From Aquibacillus kalidii (GTDB lineage Bacteria; Bacillota; Bacilli; Bacillales; Amphibacillaceae): 64,000 bases of DNA. The notes below the pieces were generated by a model. The model did not search any database, was not told where the DNA came from, and saw only the letters and a list, made by a program, of their open reading frames with translations. Position 1 is the first letter of the stretch, and each line of letters opens with the position of its first letter. A program made the position numbers and the translations under genes. The stretch covers positions 46,349 to 110,348 of the forward strand of contig NZ_JACLZI010000046.1 in assembly GCF_014280935.1 (NCBI RefSeq). Direction: 5' to 3'. Shown piece by piece: positions 45,545-55,566 of this stretch.

Positions 45545-45773
45545 ACACTTGCACCCTCTCTTTTTGAATAGTTAAAAGTGGTAAGAAAAATTTACCTCAG
45601 TAATATCATTATCATAACAAAGAGTATCTCCTGATAACTATAAAAATTAACAAAAAATGCTGTTTTTTTCATCTAGTAACTAAACATGGTAAAATAGAAT
45701 AGGAAAATGAAATAATTATTAATGTGCCTGAAACTAAATTATGATTAGTGGATATAAAGAGGAGTGTATGAGA

Positions 45774-48413
45774 ATGGCAGAAAAATTAGTCTTAATAGAT
45801 GGAAATAGTATCGCTTATCGTGCTTTTTTTGCATTACCCCTTTTAAACAATGATAAAGGTGTTTATACGAATGCAGTATATGGCTTTACAACAATGTTGC
45901 TAAGGATACTGGAAGATGAGAAACCCTCCCACATTTTAGTGGCGTTTGATGCCGGAAAAACCACATTCCGACATAAGACCTATCAAGAATATAAGGGAGG
46001 TAGACAAAAAACTCCTTCTGAACTTTCTGAGCAGTTCCCCTTATTGAAGGAAGTGTTAGATGCATTCCAAATTAAGCATTATCAACTAAAGGAATACGAG
46101 GCAGATGATATCATTGGTACTCTTGCTAAACGAGGGGAACAGGACGGTTGGGATGTTCAGGTCATTTCAGGTGATAAAGACTTACTCCAATTAGTTTCCG
46201 ATAAGGTGAAAGTAGCTTTAACAAGAAAGGGTATTAGTGAAGTCGATACCTATACGCCGACGTTCATGGAACAAAAGATGGAAGTAAGACCGGAGCAAAT
46301 CATACATATGAAAGCACTAATGGGAGATAATTCCGACAACATTCCTGGTGTACCAGGAGTTGGAGAAAAGACTGCTGTTAAACTTTTAAAAGAATATCAA
46401 ACATTAGAAAACCTCTATGATAATTTAGACCAAGTGAGTGGTAAGAAATTAAAGGAGAAGCTTGAAACGCATAAAGAGGAAGCCTTTATGAGTAAGGAGT
46501 TAGTAACAATAGAGTGTGAATCCCCTATCGAGATAGGCTTAGATGATATAGCGTATCAAGGCTATGAAGCTAATCAAGTAAGTTCCATCTTTAAGGAACT
46601 TGGTTTTCAATCATTATTGACCAGAATAGCAGGGGAAGTATCGATTGAAGCTGAAGAACAAGAAGAACTCGAAGATATAGAAGTTGAAGTAGTAGATACA
46701 GTAACAAATGAGATGTTTACTGGAATGGAAGCAATTGAGTTGGAAATTCTAGGAGACAATTATCACCTTTCTTCCGTTGAAGCAATTGCAGTTGTAAATG
46801 GGGAAAAGAAATATTTTATCCCAACGGATGTTGCTGTTCAATCTGATTCTTTTAAAAAGTGGGCAGAAGATCCAGGACAGAAAAAGTATGTGTTCGATGC
46901 TAAGAAAGTAACGGTTGCATTATTGAAACACGATATTCATATGCAGGGAATTGTCTTTGATTTATTGTTAGCTGCTTATTTAATTGATCCTTCTGAGAAC
47001 CATTTTGATATTCCAGCGATTAGTCATCGTATGGGATACAAACAAGTATTGTTTGATGAGGAAGTGTACGGAAAAGGCGCAAAAATGAAATTACCTGATC
47101 AAGATAAGTTAATTGATCATGTAGTGCGAAAAACAATGATGATTTTTGCACTGAAAGAGAAAGTGGAGAAGGAGCTTACAGAAAACGAACAGTTGACATT
47201 ACTTCAGGAATTGGAGTTACCTTTAGCGCTCATTCTCGGAGAAATGGAAGCAACAGGGGTAAAAGTAGATGTAGAGCGTCTGAAAAATATGGGAGAAGAA
47301 TTAAAGGAACGTCTCCAAACAATTGAAGATGAGGTATATGAATTAGCAGAAGAAAAATTTAATTTGAATTCGCCTAAACAGTTAGGACCAATCCTTTTTG
47401 AAAAATTAGGATTACCGGTAATTAAGAAAACAAAAACTGGTTACTCAACCTCTGCAGACATATTAGAGCAGTTACAAGGCAGTCATGAAATTATTCCTAA
47501 GATCTTAATGTATAGACAACTAGGTAAGCTGCAATCCACGTACATTGAGGGGTTATTAAAGGTTGTTCATAAGGATAACCAAAAAATCCATACTAGGTTT
47601 AATCAGGCTTTAACTCAAACAGGTCGACTTAGTTCAATTGATCCTAATTTACAGAACATTCCAATCCGTTTGGAAGAAGGTAAAAAGATTAGACAAGCGT
47701 TTACGACTACTGAAGAGGAATGGGTAATATTTGCTGCAGATTATTCCCAAATAGAGCTTAGGGTCTTAGCTCATATTGCAAAAGATGAAAAACTTCAAGA
47801 GGCATTTAACAACGATATGGATATTCATACAAGGACAGCAATGGATGTTTTTCATGTTGATGCAGAAGAAATAACTTCTAATATGCGTAGGCAAGCAAAG
47901 GCTGTAAATTTTGGTATTGTTTACGGGATTAGTGATTATGGCTTGTCTCAAAGTCTCGGTATTACAAGAAAAGAGGCTAAGAAGTTTATTGACAGATACT
48001 TGGATAGTTATCCAGGAGTTAGGCAATATATGGAAGATATTGTTCAGGAAGCAAAGCAAAATGGTTATGTATCAACGATCATGAACAGAAGACGCTATTT
48101 GCCTGATATTACAAGTAGAAACTTTAATGTGAGAAGCTTTGCTGAACGAACAGCAATGAATACCCCTATTCAAGGTAGTGCTGCTGATATTATTAAATTA
48201 GCGATGATTAATTTACATCACAAACTTAAAGAAGAAAAATTACAAGCTCGCATGCTTTTACAAGTTCATGATGAATTGATCTTAGAAGCACCTCCAGAAG
48301 AATTAGAAAAGTTAAAAGAAATTGTACCATTAGCAATGGAAAGTGCAATAGAGCTTTCCGTTCCGTTAAAAGTAGACTACTCATACGGGGAAACCTGGTA
48401 TGACGCTAAATAA
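45774..48413 (+). CDS. polA: DNA polymerase I
   Basis: 879 residues from the ATG at 45774 (B. subtilis about 880); ATG 45768 and an upstream start at 45741 are in frame but poorly spaced from AGAGGAG. Domains: 5' nuclease (about 1-300; LIDGNSIAYRAFFALP, EADDIIGTLAKRG, GDNSDNIPGVPGVGEKTA), a degenerate 3'-5' exonuclease (about 315-470) and the A-family polymerase with DYSQIELRVLAHI, RRQAKAVNFGIVYGISDYG and VHDELILEAP. It removes primers and fills gaps. Confidence 0.97.
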   Translation: MAEKLVLIDGNSIAYRAFFALPLLNNDKGVYTNAVYGFTTMLLRILEDEKPSHILVAFDAGKTTFRHKTYQEYKGGRQKTPSELSEQFPLLKEVLDAFQIKHYQLKEYEADDIIGTLAKRGEQDGWDVQVISGDKDLLQLVSDKVKVALTRKGISEVDTYTPTFMEQKMEVRPEQIIHMKALMGDNSDNIPGVPGVGEKTAVKLLKEYQTLENLYDNLDQVSGKKLKEKLETHKEEAFMSKELVTIECESPIEIGLDDIAYQGYEANQVSSIFKELGFQSLLTRIAGEVSIEAEEQEELEDIEVEVVDTVTNEMFTGMEAIELEILGDNYHLSSVEAIAVVNGEKKYFIPTDVAVQSDSFKKWAEDPGQKKYVFDAKKVTVALLKHDIHMQGIVFDLLLAAYLIDPSENHFDIPAISHRMGYKQVLFDEEVYGKGAKMKLPDQDKLIDHVVRKTMMIFALKEKVEKELTENEQLTLLQELELPLALILGEMEATGVKVDVERLKNMGEELKERLQTIEDEVYELAEEKFNLNSPKQLGPILFEKLGLPVIKKTKTGYSTSADILEQLQGSHEIIPKILMYRQLGKLQSTYIEGLLKVVHKDNQKIHTRFNQALTQTGRLSSIDPNLQNIPIRLEEGKKIRQAFTTTEEEWVIFAADYSQIELRVLAHIAKDEKLQEAFNNDMDIHTRTAMDVFHVDAEEITSNMRRQAKAVNFGIVYGISDYGLSQSLGITRKEAKKFIDRYLDSYPGVRQYMEDIVQEAKQNGYVSTIMNRRRYLPDITSRNFNVRSFAERTAMNTPIQGSAADIIKLAMINLHHKLKEEKLQARMLLQVHDELILEAPPEELEKLKEIVPLAMESAIELSVPLKVDYSYGETWYDAK

Positions 48414-48441
48414 AAATGAATAGTTTTTTAATCATTCTTTC

Positions 48442-48486
48442 ATATCTATTCCCTTTTCCGGAAATGTTAAGGGGATAGATATATTT
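48442..48486 (+). terminator. Probable terminator after polA
   Basis: 14-base arms with a few mismatches, 48442-48455 with 48469-48482, followed by a weak T stretch. mutM begins 19 bases later. Confidence 0.6.
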
Positions 48487-48500
48487 ATAGGAGAATTAAT

Positions 48501-49325
48501 ATGCCTGAATTACCTGAAGTGGAAACTATCCGAAAGACACTTAAACACTTAGTAGTAAACAAAACAATCAAAGAGGTATCTGTTTTATGGTCTAAAATTA
48601 TAAAACAGCCTGATGATATCGAAGAGTTTAAGCATTTACTTGTCGGGGAAACCATACTGGATATAAGAAGAAAAGGGAAGTTCCTTTTATTTGATCTTTC
48701 TCATTATGTATTGGTATCACATTTAAGGATGGAGGGGAAGTATGGAGTGTTTCACCATTCTGACCCGATCCTAAAACATACTCACGTCATTTTTCACTTT
48801 GAGGATAAAAGTGAGCTTCGATATAATGATGTAAGAAAATTTGGTACCATGCATGTCTTTGAAAAAGGCAAGGAGATGTTGGACAAGCCATTAAACCAGC
48901 TAGGTCCAGATCCATTCGAGAGTGATTTCTCTATTGACACTTTTTATAATAAAATTCATAAAAGTGAACGTAATATAAAAAGCATTTTACTTGATCAAAG
49001 TGTTGTAGCAGGATTAGGAAATATCTATGTTGATGAAACGCTATTTAAAGCAGGCGTACTTCCGACAAGAAAAGGGAGTGATTTATCAATAGAAGAGGTT
49101 GAAAGGATTCAAGCTTTTTCAATTGAGACTCTGGCTGAAGCGGTAGAACAGGGTGGAACAACAATCCGTTCTTATGTTAATAGTCAAGGTCAAATTGGAA
49201 TGTTTCAACAACAGCTTTACGCCTATGGCCAAGAAAACAAACCATGTCAGAAGTGTGGAAATCCTATTACTAAAATGAAAGTAGCAGGAAGAGGTACACA
49301 CGTTTGTTTAAACTGTCAGAGTTAG
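48501..49325 (+). CDS. mutM: Formamidopyrimidine-DNA glycosylase
   Basis: 274 residues. The catalytic N-terminus PELPEVETI, Lys in LRRKGKF-like IRRKGKFLLF, the helix-two-turn-helix (LLDQSVVAGLGNIYVDE) and the C-terminal zinc finger CQKCGNPITKMKVAGRGTHVC (in parts) are intact. It excises 8-oxoguanine and FaPy lesions. polA-mutM-ytaF-coaE order is as in B. subtilis. Confidence 0.97.
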   Translation: MPELPEVETIRKTLKHLVVNKTIKEVSVLWSKIIKQPDDIEEFKHLLVGETILDIRRKGKFLLFDLSHYVLVSHLRMEGKYGVFHHSDPILKHTHVIFHFEDKSELRYNDVRKFGTMHVFEKGKEMLDKPLNQLGPDPFESDFSIDTFYNKIHKSERNIKSILLDQSVVAGLGNIYVDETLFKAGVLPTRKGSDLSIEEVERIQAFSIETLAEAVEQGGTTIRSYVNSQGQIGMFQQQLYAYGQENKPCQKCGNPITKMKVAGRGTHVCLNCQS

Positions 49326-49414
49326 GATACAGTATCAGCCACTTTTTATAAGCACAAATAATGGCTCCTTCCATATAATGAGATACGAAAAAGAATGGAA
49401 AGGGAGCAATTAAT

Positions 49415-50047
49415 ATGGCTGAAATTTTTACATTTCTCTTGTTAGCTATTGCGGTTAGTTTAGATAGTTTCATGGTCGCTTTCACATATGGTTTAAGAAA
49501 GATGATCTTACCAATTCAGTCTATTTTGGTAATTGCACTTATTTCAACGGTCACATTTTACATGGCGATGGAGATTGGCAGATTTATGTCAACCTTTCTA
49601 TCATTTGAAATAGCAGAAGCCGTGGGAGCATGGCTGCTAATAGCTGTGGGAGTTTGGGTTATCATTCAATTCTTTAAAACCGATAAATCCAAGCATGATG
49701 GTAAACCAAGAATCATTAAATTTGAAATTAAATCACTGGGTATCGTAATTGAAATTTTGAAGAAACCAATGGTAGCGGATATTGATAAATCAGGGAAAAT
49801 TACTGGTATTGAAGCATTTCTATTAGGGTTTGCTTTGTCTCTAGATTCGTTTAGTGCAGGTATTGGGGCAGCACTGCTAGGCTTTACTCCTATGTTTGCA
49901 GCTGGTGGAATCGGGCTCACAACTGGTTTATTTCTATTTCTAGGTTTAAAAAGTGGCTATTTATTGTCCTACTGGAGCTGGTTACAACGATTATCCTTTT
50001 TACCAGGAATTATATTAATTGTTATTGGAATAATGAAGATGATTTAG
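49415..50047 (+). CDS. ytaF: YtaF sporulation membrane protein
   Basis: 210 residues with five to six membrane helices. An internal duplication of the MntP-like motif is visible: AVSLDSFMVAFTYGLR near the N-terminus and ALSLDSFSAGIGAALLG near residue 140. A polar linker (about 89-130) joins the halves. AAAGGGAGC precedes the ATG. YtaF is conserved in spore formers and is a sporulation protein in B. subtilis; a cation-transport role is inferred from the fold. Confidence 0.9.
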   Translation: MAEIFTFLLLAIAVSLDSFMVAFTYGLRKMILPIQSILVIALISTVTFYMAMEIGRFMSTFLSFEIAEAVGAWLLIAVGVWVIIQFFKTDKSKHDGKPRIIKFEIKSLGIVIEILKKPMVADIDKSGKITGIEAFLLGFALSLDSFSAGIGAALLGFTPMFAAGGIGLTTGLFLFLGLKSGYLLSYWSWLQRLSFLPGIILIVIGIMKMI

Positions 50048-50065
50048 CATAAAGGTGTTGGTAGT

Positions 50066-50674
50066 ATGGCAATAATAATAGGTTTGACTGGCAGTATTGC
50101 AAGTGGTAAAAGTACAGTAGCAAAAATGTTTTCAGGTTTTAATATCCCGGTAGTTGATGCAGATATTATCGCGAGAGAAGTCGTTGAAGTTGGGCGGACG
50201 GCCTATCAACAAGTCGTCAAAGAGTTTGGTGAATCTATCTTAAATGAGGACAAGACAATTAATAGGAAGCACTTAGGGAAAATTGTTTTTTCGGATGAGA
50301 GAAGTCGCAAGAAATTAAACAGCATTGTTCACCCGGCCGTTAGGGAAGAAATGATTAGACAAAAACAAGACTATGTAGATCAAGGTAACAAAGCAGTAGT
50401 GTTAGATATCCCTTTGCTGTTTGAAAGTAAATTAACATACTTAGTTGATAAAACTGTGGTTATCTATGTTGATGAAAAAATACAACTCAAGAGATTAATG
50501 GAGAGGGATGACTCAACAATTCAAGACGCAACAAGTAGAATCCGTTCACAAATACCTGTAAAACAGAAAGCAGAATGGGCTGATGCCGTTATTGATAATA
50601 GCTATACAATAGAAAGCTCAGGTAACCAACTAGTACAAATTTTAAAGCGTTGGAATGTACTAGACAATAGCTGA
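50066..50674 (+). CDS. coaE: Dephospho-CoA kinase
   Basis: 202 residues. Walker A GLTGSIASGKSTV (6-18), DADIIAREVV and the LID Arg region (MERDD, QIPVKQK) identify CoaE, last enzyme of coenzyme A synthesis. Start 18 bases after ytaF. In B. subtilis gapB follows; here it is absent and speD comes next. Confidence 0.95.
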   Translation: MAIIIGLTGSIASGKSTVAKMFSGFNIPVVDADIIAREVVEVGRTAYQQVVKEFGESILNEDKTINRKHLGKIVFSDERSRKKLNSIVHPAVREEMIRQKQDYVDQGNKAVVLDIPLLFESKLTYLVDKTVVIYVDEKIQLKRLMERDDSTIQDATSRIRSQIPVKQKAEWADAVIDNSYTIESSGNQLVQILKRWNVLDNS

Positions 50675-50992
50675 TGACGATCTAAAAACAGGAGGGATTT
50701 AACTTTTTCTGTTTTATTGCTGTACAAGCTTTACTTATTTCTACATAGAAATCTTATTTTTCTGGATAAACCAATTAGTAAATCTCATAATAAGAATGGG
50801 ACTTAGGGGAAATCTGTGTACTTCTTTCCACAATAAGTATAAATCGTGGTAAAGCATATCATTTTGCATATGAACGAGCAAATCCTTTATCCAAGAAAAC
50901 TTTTGAATAAATACGCGCATTTGTGAACTAACTTACTCGTGGCAACTCCAGCATTATTTTCAAAAAAAGCAATCTTTAAAGGGGGTTCTATA

Positions 50993-51370
50993 GTGGATAC
51001 AATGGGTAGACATGTTATTGCTGAGATGTGGGACTGTAATACTGAAAAGTTGAATAATATGGGATTGATTGAACAGATTTTTGTAAATGCAGCACTAAAA
51101 GCTGGTGCCGAGATTCGTGAGGTTGCTTTTCATAAATTTGCACCATATGGTGTAAGTGGTGTTGTAATAATCTCTGAGTCCCACTTAACAATTCATAGTT
51201 TTCCAGAACATGGTTACGCTAGTATAGATGTTTATACGTGTGGAGACATTATTGACCCAAATGTGGCAACTCAGCATATAGCAGATGAACTGGAATCTAA
51301 AAAATGTGATAAAGTAGAAGTACCTCGAGGAATTGGTCCCGTTGATATTAATAAATTCAAAGCATTATGA
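50993..51370 (+). CDS. speD: S-adenosylmethionine decarboxylase proenzyme
   Basis: 125 residues from GTG 50993, chosen because AAAGGGGG lies 8-10 bases ahead and the N-terminus MDTMGRHVI fits the family; the frame extends 18 residues upstream. The self-cleavage site is at Ser63 in SESHLTIH, which becomes the pyruvoyl group. CTCGD-like VYTCGD and FHKFAP complete the active site. It provides decarboxylated SAM for aminopropyl transfer, for example to the membrane-fused enzyme at 16 kb. Confidence 0.95.
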   Translation: MDTMGRHVIAEMWDCNTEKLNNMGLIEQIFVNAALKAGAEIREVAFHKFAPYGVSGVVIISESHLTIHSFPEHGYASIDVYTCGDIIDPNVATQHIADELESKKCDKVEVPRGIGPVDINKFKAL

Positions 51371-51375
51371 CATTT

Positions 51376-51409
51376 AGCCCTTGCTGATCGGTAGCGAGGG
51401 CTTTTTTAA
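51376..51409 (+). terminator. Terminator of speD
   Basis: 10-bp stem with one G-U pair, 51376-51385 with 51393-51402, then a T-run. Confidence 0.88.
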
Positions 51410-51535
51410 ATTCATTAATTTGATTACATTCTATATATAAAGAATAGGTTTAACATATCGTTTTCTAGGAAAACGTGTTAAAATAATTGTAAGATTAAAT
51501 ACGGTTATACTAATTATAGTGGGGTGCTTGGATAC

Positions 51536-51925
51536 ATGGCTGTTGGCGACTTTTTTAATAAATATTTTAATAATCATTCTGAAACAAAAGATAAACACTG
51601 GGATTCTAAGCTTCAAACACATTATTTTAAAACGACAAAGGACAAGGCATTTGAAGTAGTGGAAGGCTACTTTAGAAAATCGCAGTCTTGTCAGATTATA
51701 GCGGTTTCTAAAGAACATGGAGAAATAAGTGTGAACTATAAAGGTGGCGGGAAAAAAGCGTTTGTTATTGTTACCATTATAATGGTTAAACCATTTCGTA
51801 CAGCGATTGATTTATCGATAACAACGGAGTCATCGATCCCTTTTGATTTAGGCTATAGCCATAAATTAATTAGTAAGATTTATGAAGATTTTAAAAAAGA
51901 ACTGGAATATATTGGTACGCCATAA
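51536..51925 (+). CDS. Conserved-looking cytosolic protein of unknown function
   Basis: 129 residues from the ATG at 51536, nine bases after GTGGGGTG; GTG 51524 overlaps that site. Begins MAVGDFFNKYFNNH; a compact alpha/beta protein with a hydrophobic strand pair (KAFVIVTIIMV) and a helical C-terminus (HKLISKIYEDFKKELEYIG). No signal peptide. I do not recognise a named family. It is 37 bases upstream of nrdR, so it may share a transcript with it. Confidence 0.7.
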   Translation: MAVGDFFNKYFNNHSETKDKHWDSKLQTHYFKTTKDKAFEVVEGYFRKSQSCQIIAVSKEHGEISVNYKGGGKKAFVIVTIIMVKPFRTAIDLSITTESSIPFDLGYSHKLISKIYEDFKKELEYIGTP

Positions 51926-51962
51926 AACCGTGACTACTGGAGAAATAAAGGACTGATTATAG

Positions 51963-52424
51963 ATGCGTTGTCCAAATTGTCAATATAAAAATACAAAGGT
52001 TTTGGATTCTAGACCGATTGAAGATGGCCGTTCAATAAGACGGAGAAGAGAGTGTGAAGATTGCACCTTTCGTTTTACAACATTTGAACGGATTGAAGAG
52101 GTTCCTTTGATTGTAGTTAAAAAAGAGGGGACAAGAGAAGAATTTAGTAGGGACAAGCTGATGAGAGGGTTAATAAAGGCTTGTGAAAAACGACCAGTAG
52201 CAATAGAACAAATAGAGTCTATTGCAATTGAAGTAGAAAGAGAATTGCGTAACCGAGGAACTTCTGAGATACAGAGTAAAGAAATAGGTGAAATGGTAAT
52301 GGATCGCCTTTCTGCTGTAGACGAGGTTGCCTACGTGCGGTTTGCATCTGTATATAGGCAATTTAAAGACCTAAGTGTTTTTCTTGATGAATTAAAAGAT
52401 TTAATCAGAACTGATAAGAAATAA
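51963..52424 (+). CDS. nrdR: NrdR ribonucleotide reductase repressor
   Basis: 153 residues. N-terminal zinc ribbon with CPNC and CEDC pairs and the arginine-rich [12 protein letters not shown]-binding loop; the ATP-cone follows ([16 protein letters not shown]). It senses dATP/ATP and represses nrd operons. It stands directly upstream of dnaB-dnaI, as in B. subtilis (ytcG), but a terminator separates them. Confidence 0.97.
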   Translation: MRCPNCQYKNTKVLDSRPIEDGRSIRRRRECEDCTFRFTTFERIEEVPLIVVKKEGTREEFSRDKLMRGLIKACEKRPVAIEQIESIAIEVERELRNRGTSEIQSKEIGEMVMDRLSAVDEVAYVRFASVYRQFKDLSVFLDELKDLIRTDKK

Positions 52425-52432
52425 AAAATCGA

Positions 52433-52460
52433 TGCCGATTAAATATCGGCTCTTTTTTAC
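52433..52460 (+). terminator. Terminator of nrdR
   Basis: Short GC-rich stem 52434-52439 with 52445-52450 followed by CTCTTTTTT. Confidence 0.75.
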
Positions 52461-52500
52461 TTTACAAATCATTTTTTGAAAATGGGAAAGGGGATTGGAA

Positions 52501-53868
52501 ATGGACAACCAACAACATATAGGAAAGTTACTGCCTGTAGATGGATTTTGCATCTCTTTCTATGGAGAAATCTCAACCTCTTATTTCCAATCATTAACAC
52601 ATTTATATCAGCCCTTAATTGGTGCACATGCAGTATCTTTATATCAGACATTATTAAGTGAATTTCAGCTAAAAAAACATTCAGAAATTCCACAAACACA
52701 TCATATGTTAATGAATTATTTGTCTTTACCTTTAGATGTTATCTATAAAGCTCGATTAAAATTGGAAGCAATAGGTTTGTTAGAGTCCTACATCCAGGAA
52801 ATAGATCATCAGCAAACCTTTTTATATAAATTAAAGAGACCTTTTACACCAGCTGAGTTTTTTGAGGATGGTATGCTGTCACAATTACTATATCATCACC
52901 TGGGTGACGATAAATTCAATCAAGTTTTTAATCTTTTTCATACGAAAGTTCCTGGCAAGATTACTGGAGAAAATGTGACGGCAAACTTCAATGATGTATT
53001 CGAGACGCATACTAATTCGGCACCGATTCAGACTAATCAAAATAAGAATGAAGATGTAAACAAAGGGCCTAATTTAAACGGAACAATAGATTATAACTGG
53101 CTGGAGCAAATGTTAACTCAACGGATGCTACCTTCCAAGAGAATATTAACAGCAGCGAATTTGAAGTTAATGGAACAGATGATTGCTCTTTACAACTTGA
53201 CTGATCAGGATATTGAAAAAGCGGTTCTATGGGCTGTTTCAGATGAAAATGATTTAAATAAAACAGAGTTTAAGACTGCCTGTCTAGATTTATTTCAGTC
53301 TAGACAACAGAAGTCTACGGTTAAGTTAGTCGATCGTAGAAGTGATTACTCGGATCAAAAAGAAAATACAGAAAAGCCATTATCGAAACAGGACCAATTT
53401 ATTAAGATGCTTGAACAAATATCACCTAGACAGTTGTTAGAAGATCTTGGTGGTGGAAATTCAGCATCCACGCAGGATTTAAAAGTAGTAAGTGATGTTA
53501 TGAGTCAGCAAGGTCTTAATCCTGGTGTTATGAATGTATTAATCCATTATGTTCTATTAAAAACAAATATGAAACTTACTAAATCTTATCTAGAGAAAAT
53601 TGCGAGCCACTGGGCTAGAAAGAATGTTACGACAGTTCGCCAAGCAATGGCTTTAGCAAAATCCGAGAACAATAAATACCAAGAATGGGGAACGAATACG
53701 AACAAAAAACAATCCTATTATAAGAAGCCAACTAAAAAAGAAGTTATTCCAGATTGGTTTAGTGAAAGAAAGAAACAGGAGGGCTCACAGAAGTCGTCAG
53801 TGAAAAATACTAATAAGGAATCAAAAGAGGATATTGAGGCACTTTTAAATAATTTAAACAATATTTGA
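52501..53868 (+). CDS. dnaB: DnaB, replication initiation and membrane-attachment protein
   Basis: 455 residues from the ATG at 52501, eight bases after AAAGGGGA (B. subtilis 472). N-terminal domain (about 1-150; YFQSLTHLYQPLIGAHAVSLY), a polar linker, and a second DnaD-like helical domain (about 370-410; LIHYVLLKTNMKL, SHWARKNVTTVRQAM). It works with DnaD and DnaI to load the DnaC helicase at oriC and restart sites. It is the Gram-positive protein, not the E. coli helicase of the same name. dnaI follows 26 bases later. Confidence 0.95.
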   Translation: MDNQQHIGKLLPVDGFCISFYGEISTSYFQSLTHLYQPLIGAHAVSLYQTLLSEFQLKKHSEIPQTHHMLMNYLSLPLDVIYKARLKLEAIGLLESYIQEIDHQQTFLYKLKRPFTPAEFFEDGMLSQLLYHHLGDDKFNQVFNLFHTKVPGKITGENVTANFNDVFETHTNSAPIQTNQNKNEDVNKGPNLNGTIDYNWLEQMLTQRMLPSKRILTAANLKLMEQMIALYNLTDQDIEKAVLWAVSDENDLNKTEFKTACLDLFQSRQQKSTVKLVDRRSDYSDQKENTEKPLSKQDQFIKMLEQISPRQLLEDLGGGNSASTQDLKVVSDVMSQQGLNPGVMNVLIHYVLLKTNMKLTKSYLEKIASHWARKNVTTVRQAMALAKSENNKYQEWGTNTNKKQSYYKKPTKKEVIPDWFSERKKQEGSQKSSVKNTNKESKEDIEALLNNLNNI

Positions 53869-53894
53869 TCATGTAAATAAAGGGAGGGTGAATG

Positions 53895-54830
53895 ATGGAA
53901 TCAATTCAGGAATCTTTAAAAAAGTGGATGCGTGATAATAAGAATTTCCAGGAAAATTATAATAAGATTAAAAATGCGTTAATTCATGATCCTGAGATAG
54001 AGGGTATTTTAAGAGAGAATCCAGAAATGTCTGACCAGGATATTAATAGGAATTTGATGAAATTTTACGAATACAAAACACAGTCTAAAAATTGTGCAGA
54101 CTGCCCTTCCTTGGAAAAATGTATAAATATCTTACCAGGATATACCCCACATTTATCTGTAGAGTCAAATGATGTTCATTTGGCTTATGAAAAATGTTAT
54201 AAAAAAGAAATACACGAAGATCAAAATAGAAGGCAATCATTGGTTAAAAGTCTTTACATGCCGAAAGATATACTAGAGGCTAGTTTTGATAATCTAGATC
54301 GTCACGAGGAAACACGTTATGAAGCCATTCGAGAAGCAGCATCCTATATTCAAAATATTAGTTCAGAACAATTTGAAAAAGGTCTCTACTTCTATGGACC
54401 ATTTGGTGTCGGCAAAACGTATCTTCTTGGGGCAATTGCCAATAAACTTGCTGAAAAAAGAATTTCTACTATGCTCATATATATGCCTGAATTTGTTAGG
54501 GAGATGAAGTCATCTCTTAAGGATGATTCTGTTAATAAGAAAATGGAAGAATTTAAAAAAGTACAAGTATTGATGATTGATGATATCGGTGCTGAATCTT
54601 TGTCAGCATGGTTCCGTGACGAGATATTAGGATCCATTTTACAATATAGAATGATGGAAAGATTACCTGTATTTTTCACTTCAAATTATAGCCTAAAACA
54701 ACTAGAGCACCATTTAGCTACCTCCACAAGAGGTGATACGGAAGAAGTAAAAGCAGGAAGAATTATTGAGAGAATTAAACAAGTGAGTAAGGAAGTTTCC
54801 TTATTTGGTATTAACCGAAGAGACTTATAG
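53895..54830 (+). CDS. dnaI: DnaI helicase loader (AAA+ ATPase)
   Basis: 311 residues from the ATG at 53895, equal to B. subtilis; the ATG one codon earlier is possible after GGGAGGGTGA. N-terminal helicase-binding domain with a zinc site (Cys67, Cys70, Cys76, Cys101). AAA+ domain: Walker A GPFGVGKT (168-175), Walker B VLMIDD (225-230), sensor FFTSNYS and arginine finger near the C-terminus. Loads the replicative helicase. Ends at a strong terminator. Confidence 0.97.
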   Translation: MESIQESLKKWMRDNKNFQENYNKIKNALIHDPEIEGILRENPEMSDQDINRNLMKFYEYKTQSKNCADCPSLEKCINILPGYTPHLSVESNDVHLAYEKCYKKEIHEDQNRRQSLVKSLYMPKDILEASFDNLDRHEETRYEAIREAASYIQNISSEQFEKGLYFYGPFGVGKTYLLGAIANKLAEKRISTMLIYMPEFVREMKSSLKDDSVNKKMEEFKKVQVLMIDDIGAESLSAWFRDEILGSILQYRMMERLPVFFTSNYSLKQLEHHLATSTRGDTEEVKAGRIIERIKQVSKEVSLFGINRRDL

Positions 54831-54833
54831 GAA

Positions 54834-54867
54834 AGAACCAATGTATCGTTACATTGGTTCTTTTTTA
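54834..54867 (+). terminator. Terminator of dnaB-dnaI
   Basis: Perfect 12-bp stem 54834-54845 with 54850-54861, then six T. Confidence 0.92.
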
Positions 54868-54895
54868 GTGGCTTTTTTTTCTAAAAATTGCTACT

Positions 54896-55364
54896 TATGA
54901 CGCAATATCTATAGAATCACCAGTAGTAATTTTCTTATATTTACTTATTTGATGGGTGCGATCACTCGCTTCGGCAGAATACTCCGCTTTTCGTGGGCAC
55001 GGCCTCAGCCTCCTCATCAGCAAAGAACGCTTCTTCCGGGGTCTTCGGACGCGTGCTGTTCCCACAGAAGTCTCCGTATTCTGCCTACGCTATATAAATT
55101 TTTCTCATTGTTATGAGTTGTTAAAACCTATGTAATTAACACTTCTTAGACCCTGCTGACTAGAGAGGAGGATCATGTTAAGCTGTGGAAAAATGCGAGA
55201 CTCCTGTGGGAAAGGAACAGTCTGAAGACCCCACAGCGAGTGTTCTTTGCGAGCGAGGAAGCTGAAGCGTTCCCCACGGAAAGCGAGTATTTTTCCACAG
55301 CATCGCATTTGCACTCAATTAATTATAGAATACAGTTACTAGTGATTTTATCTCAACTATGTAA
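54896..55364. repeat. Composite palindromic element (MITE-like), copy 3, most complete
   Basis: Left end TTATGACGCAATATCTATAG (from 54895) and inverted right end (55326-55363; ACTAGTGATTTTATCTC) share the AATCACYAGTA core as imperfect terminal inverted repeats. Module 1 (54965-55093) is a hairpin with GGCAGAATAC arms, nearly identical to 23365-23485. Module 2 (55181-55301) is a hairpin with GCTGTGGAAAAAT and ATTTTTCCACAGC ends; it shares one half with the 2.6-kb copy and one with the 23.6-kb copy. Non-coding; sits between the dnaBI terminator and ytxC. Confidence 0.8.
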
Positions 55365-55566
55365 TAAAAAACAACAAAGTATACTTAAATAGTATTTTAG
55401 TTAATTTCCTTGCACTTACTGTTTCAATCGTATTGCTGTCAATTAGTTATAGGAGGTGAATGAATCTAGTAGGGCTCTATCGAGTATTATTTTAGATAGA
55501 AAGCACATTTTTTTACACTCTCTCCCATATAATGTAACAGTTTGAGCGTGGTGAGGGTGATATGTA

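Noticed and set aside
45545..45740. Sigma-W promoter for ydbS-ydbT
   Set aside because: I searched the minus strand for TGAAAC/CGTA because ydbST is a sigma-W target in B. subtilis, but no pair of boxes at proper spacing is present.
55111..55314. 67-codon minus-strand frame in the 55-kb repeat
   Set aside because: Same repeat translated; similarity to the 2.6-kb frame reflects the shared DNA, not a protein family.
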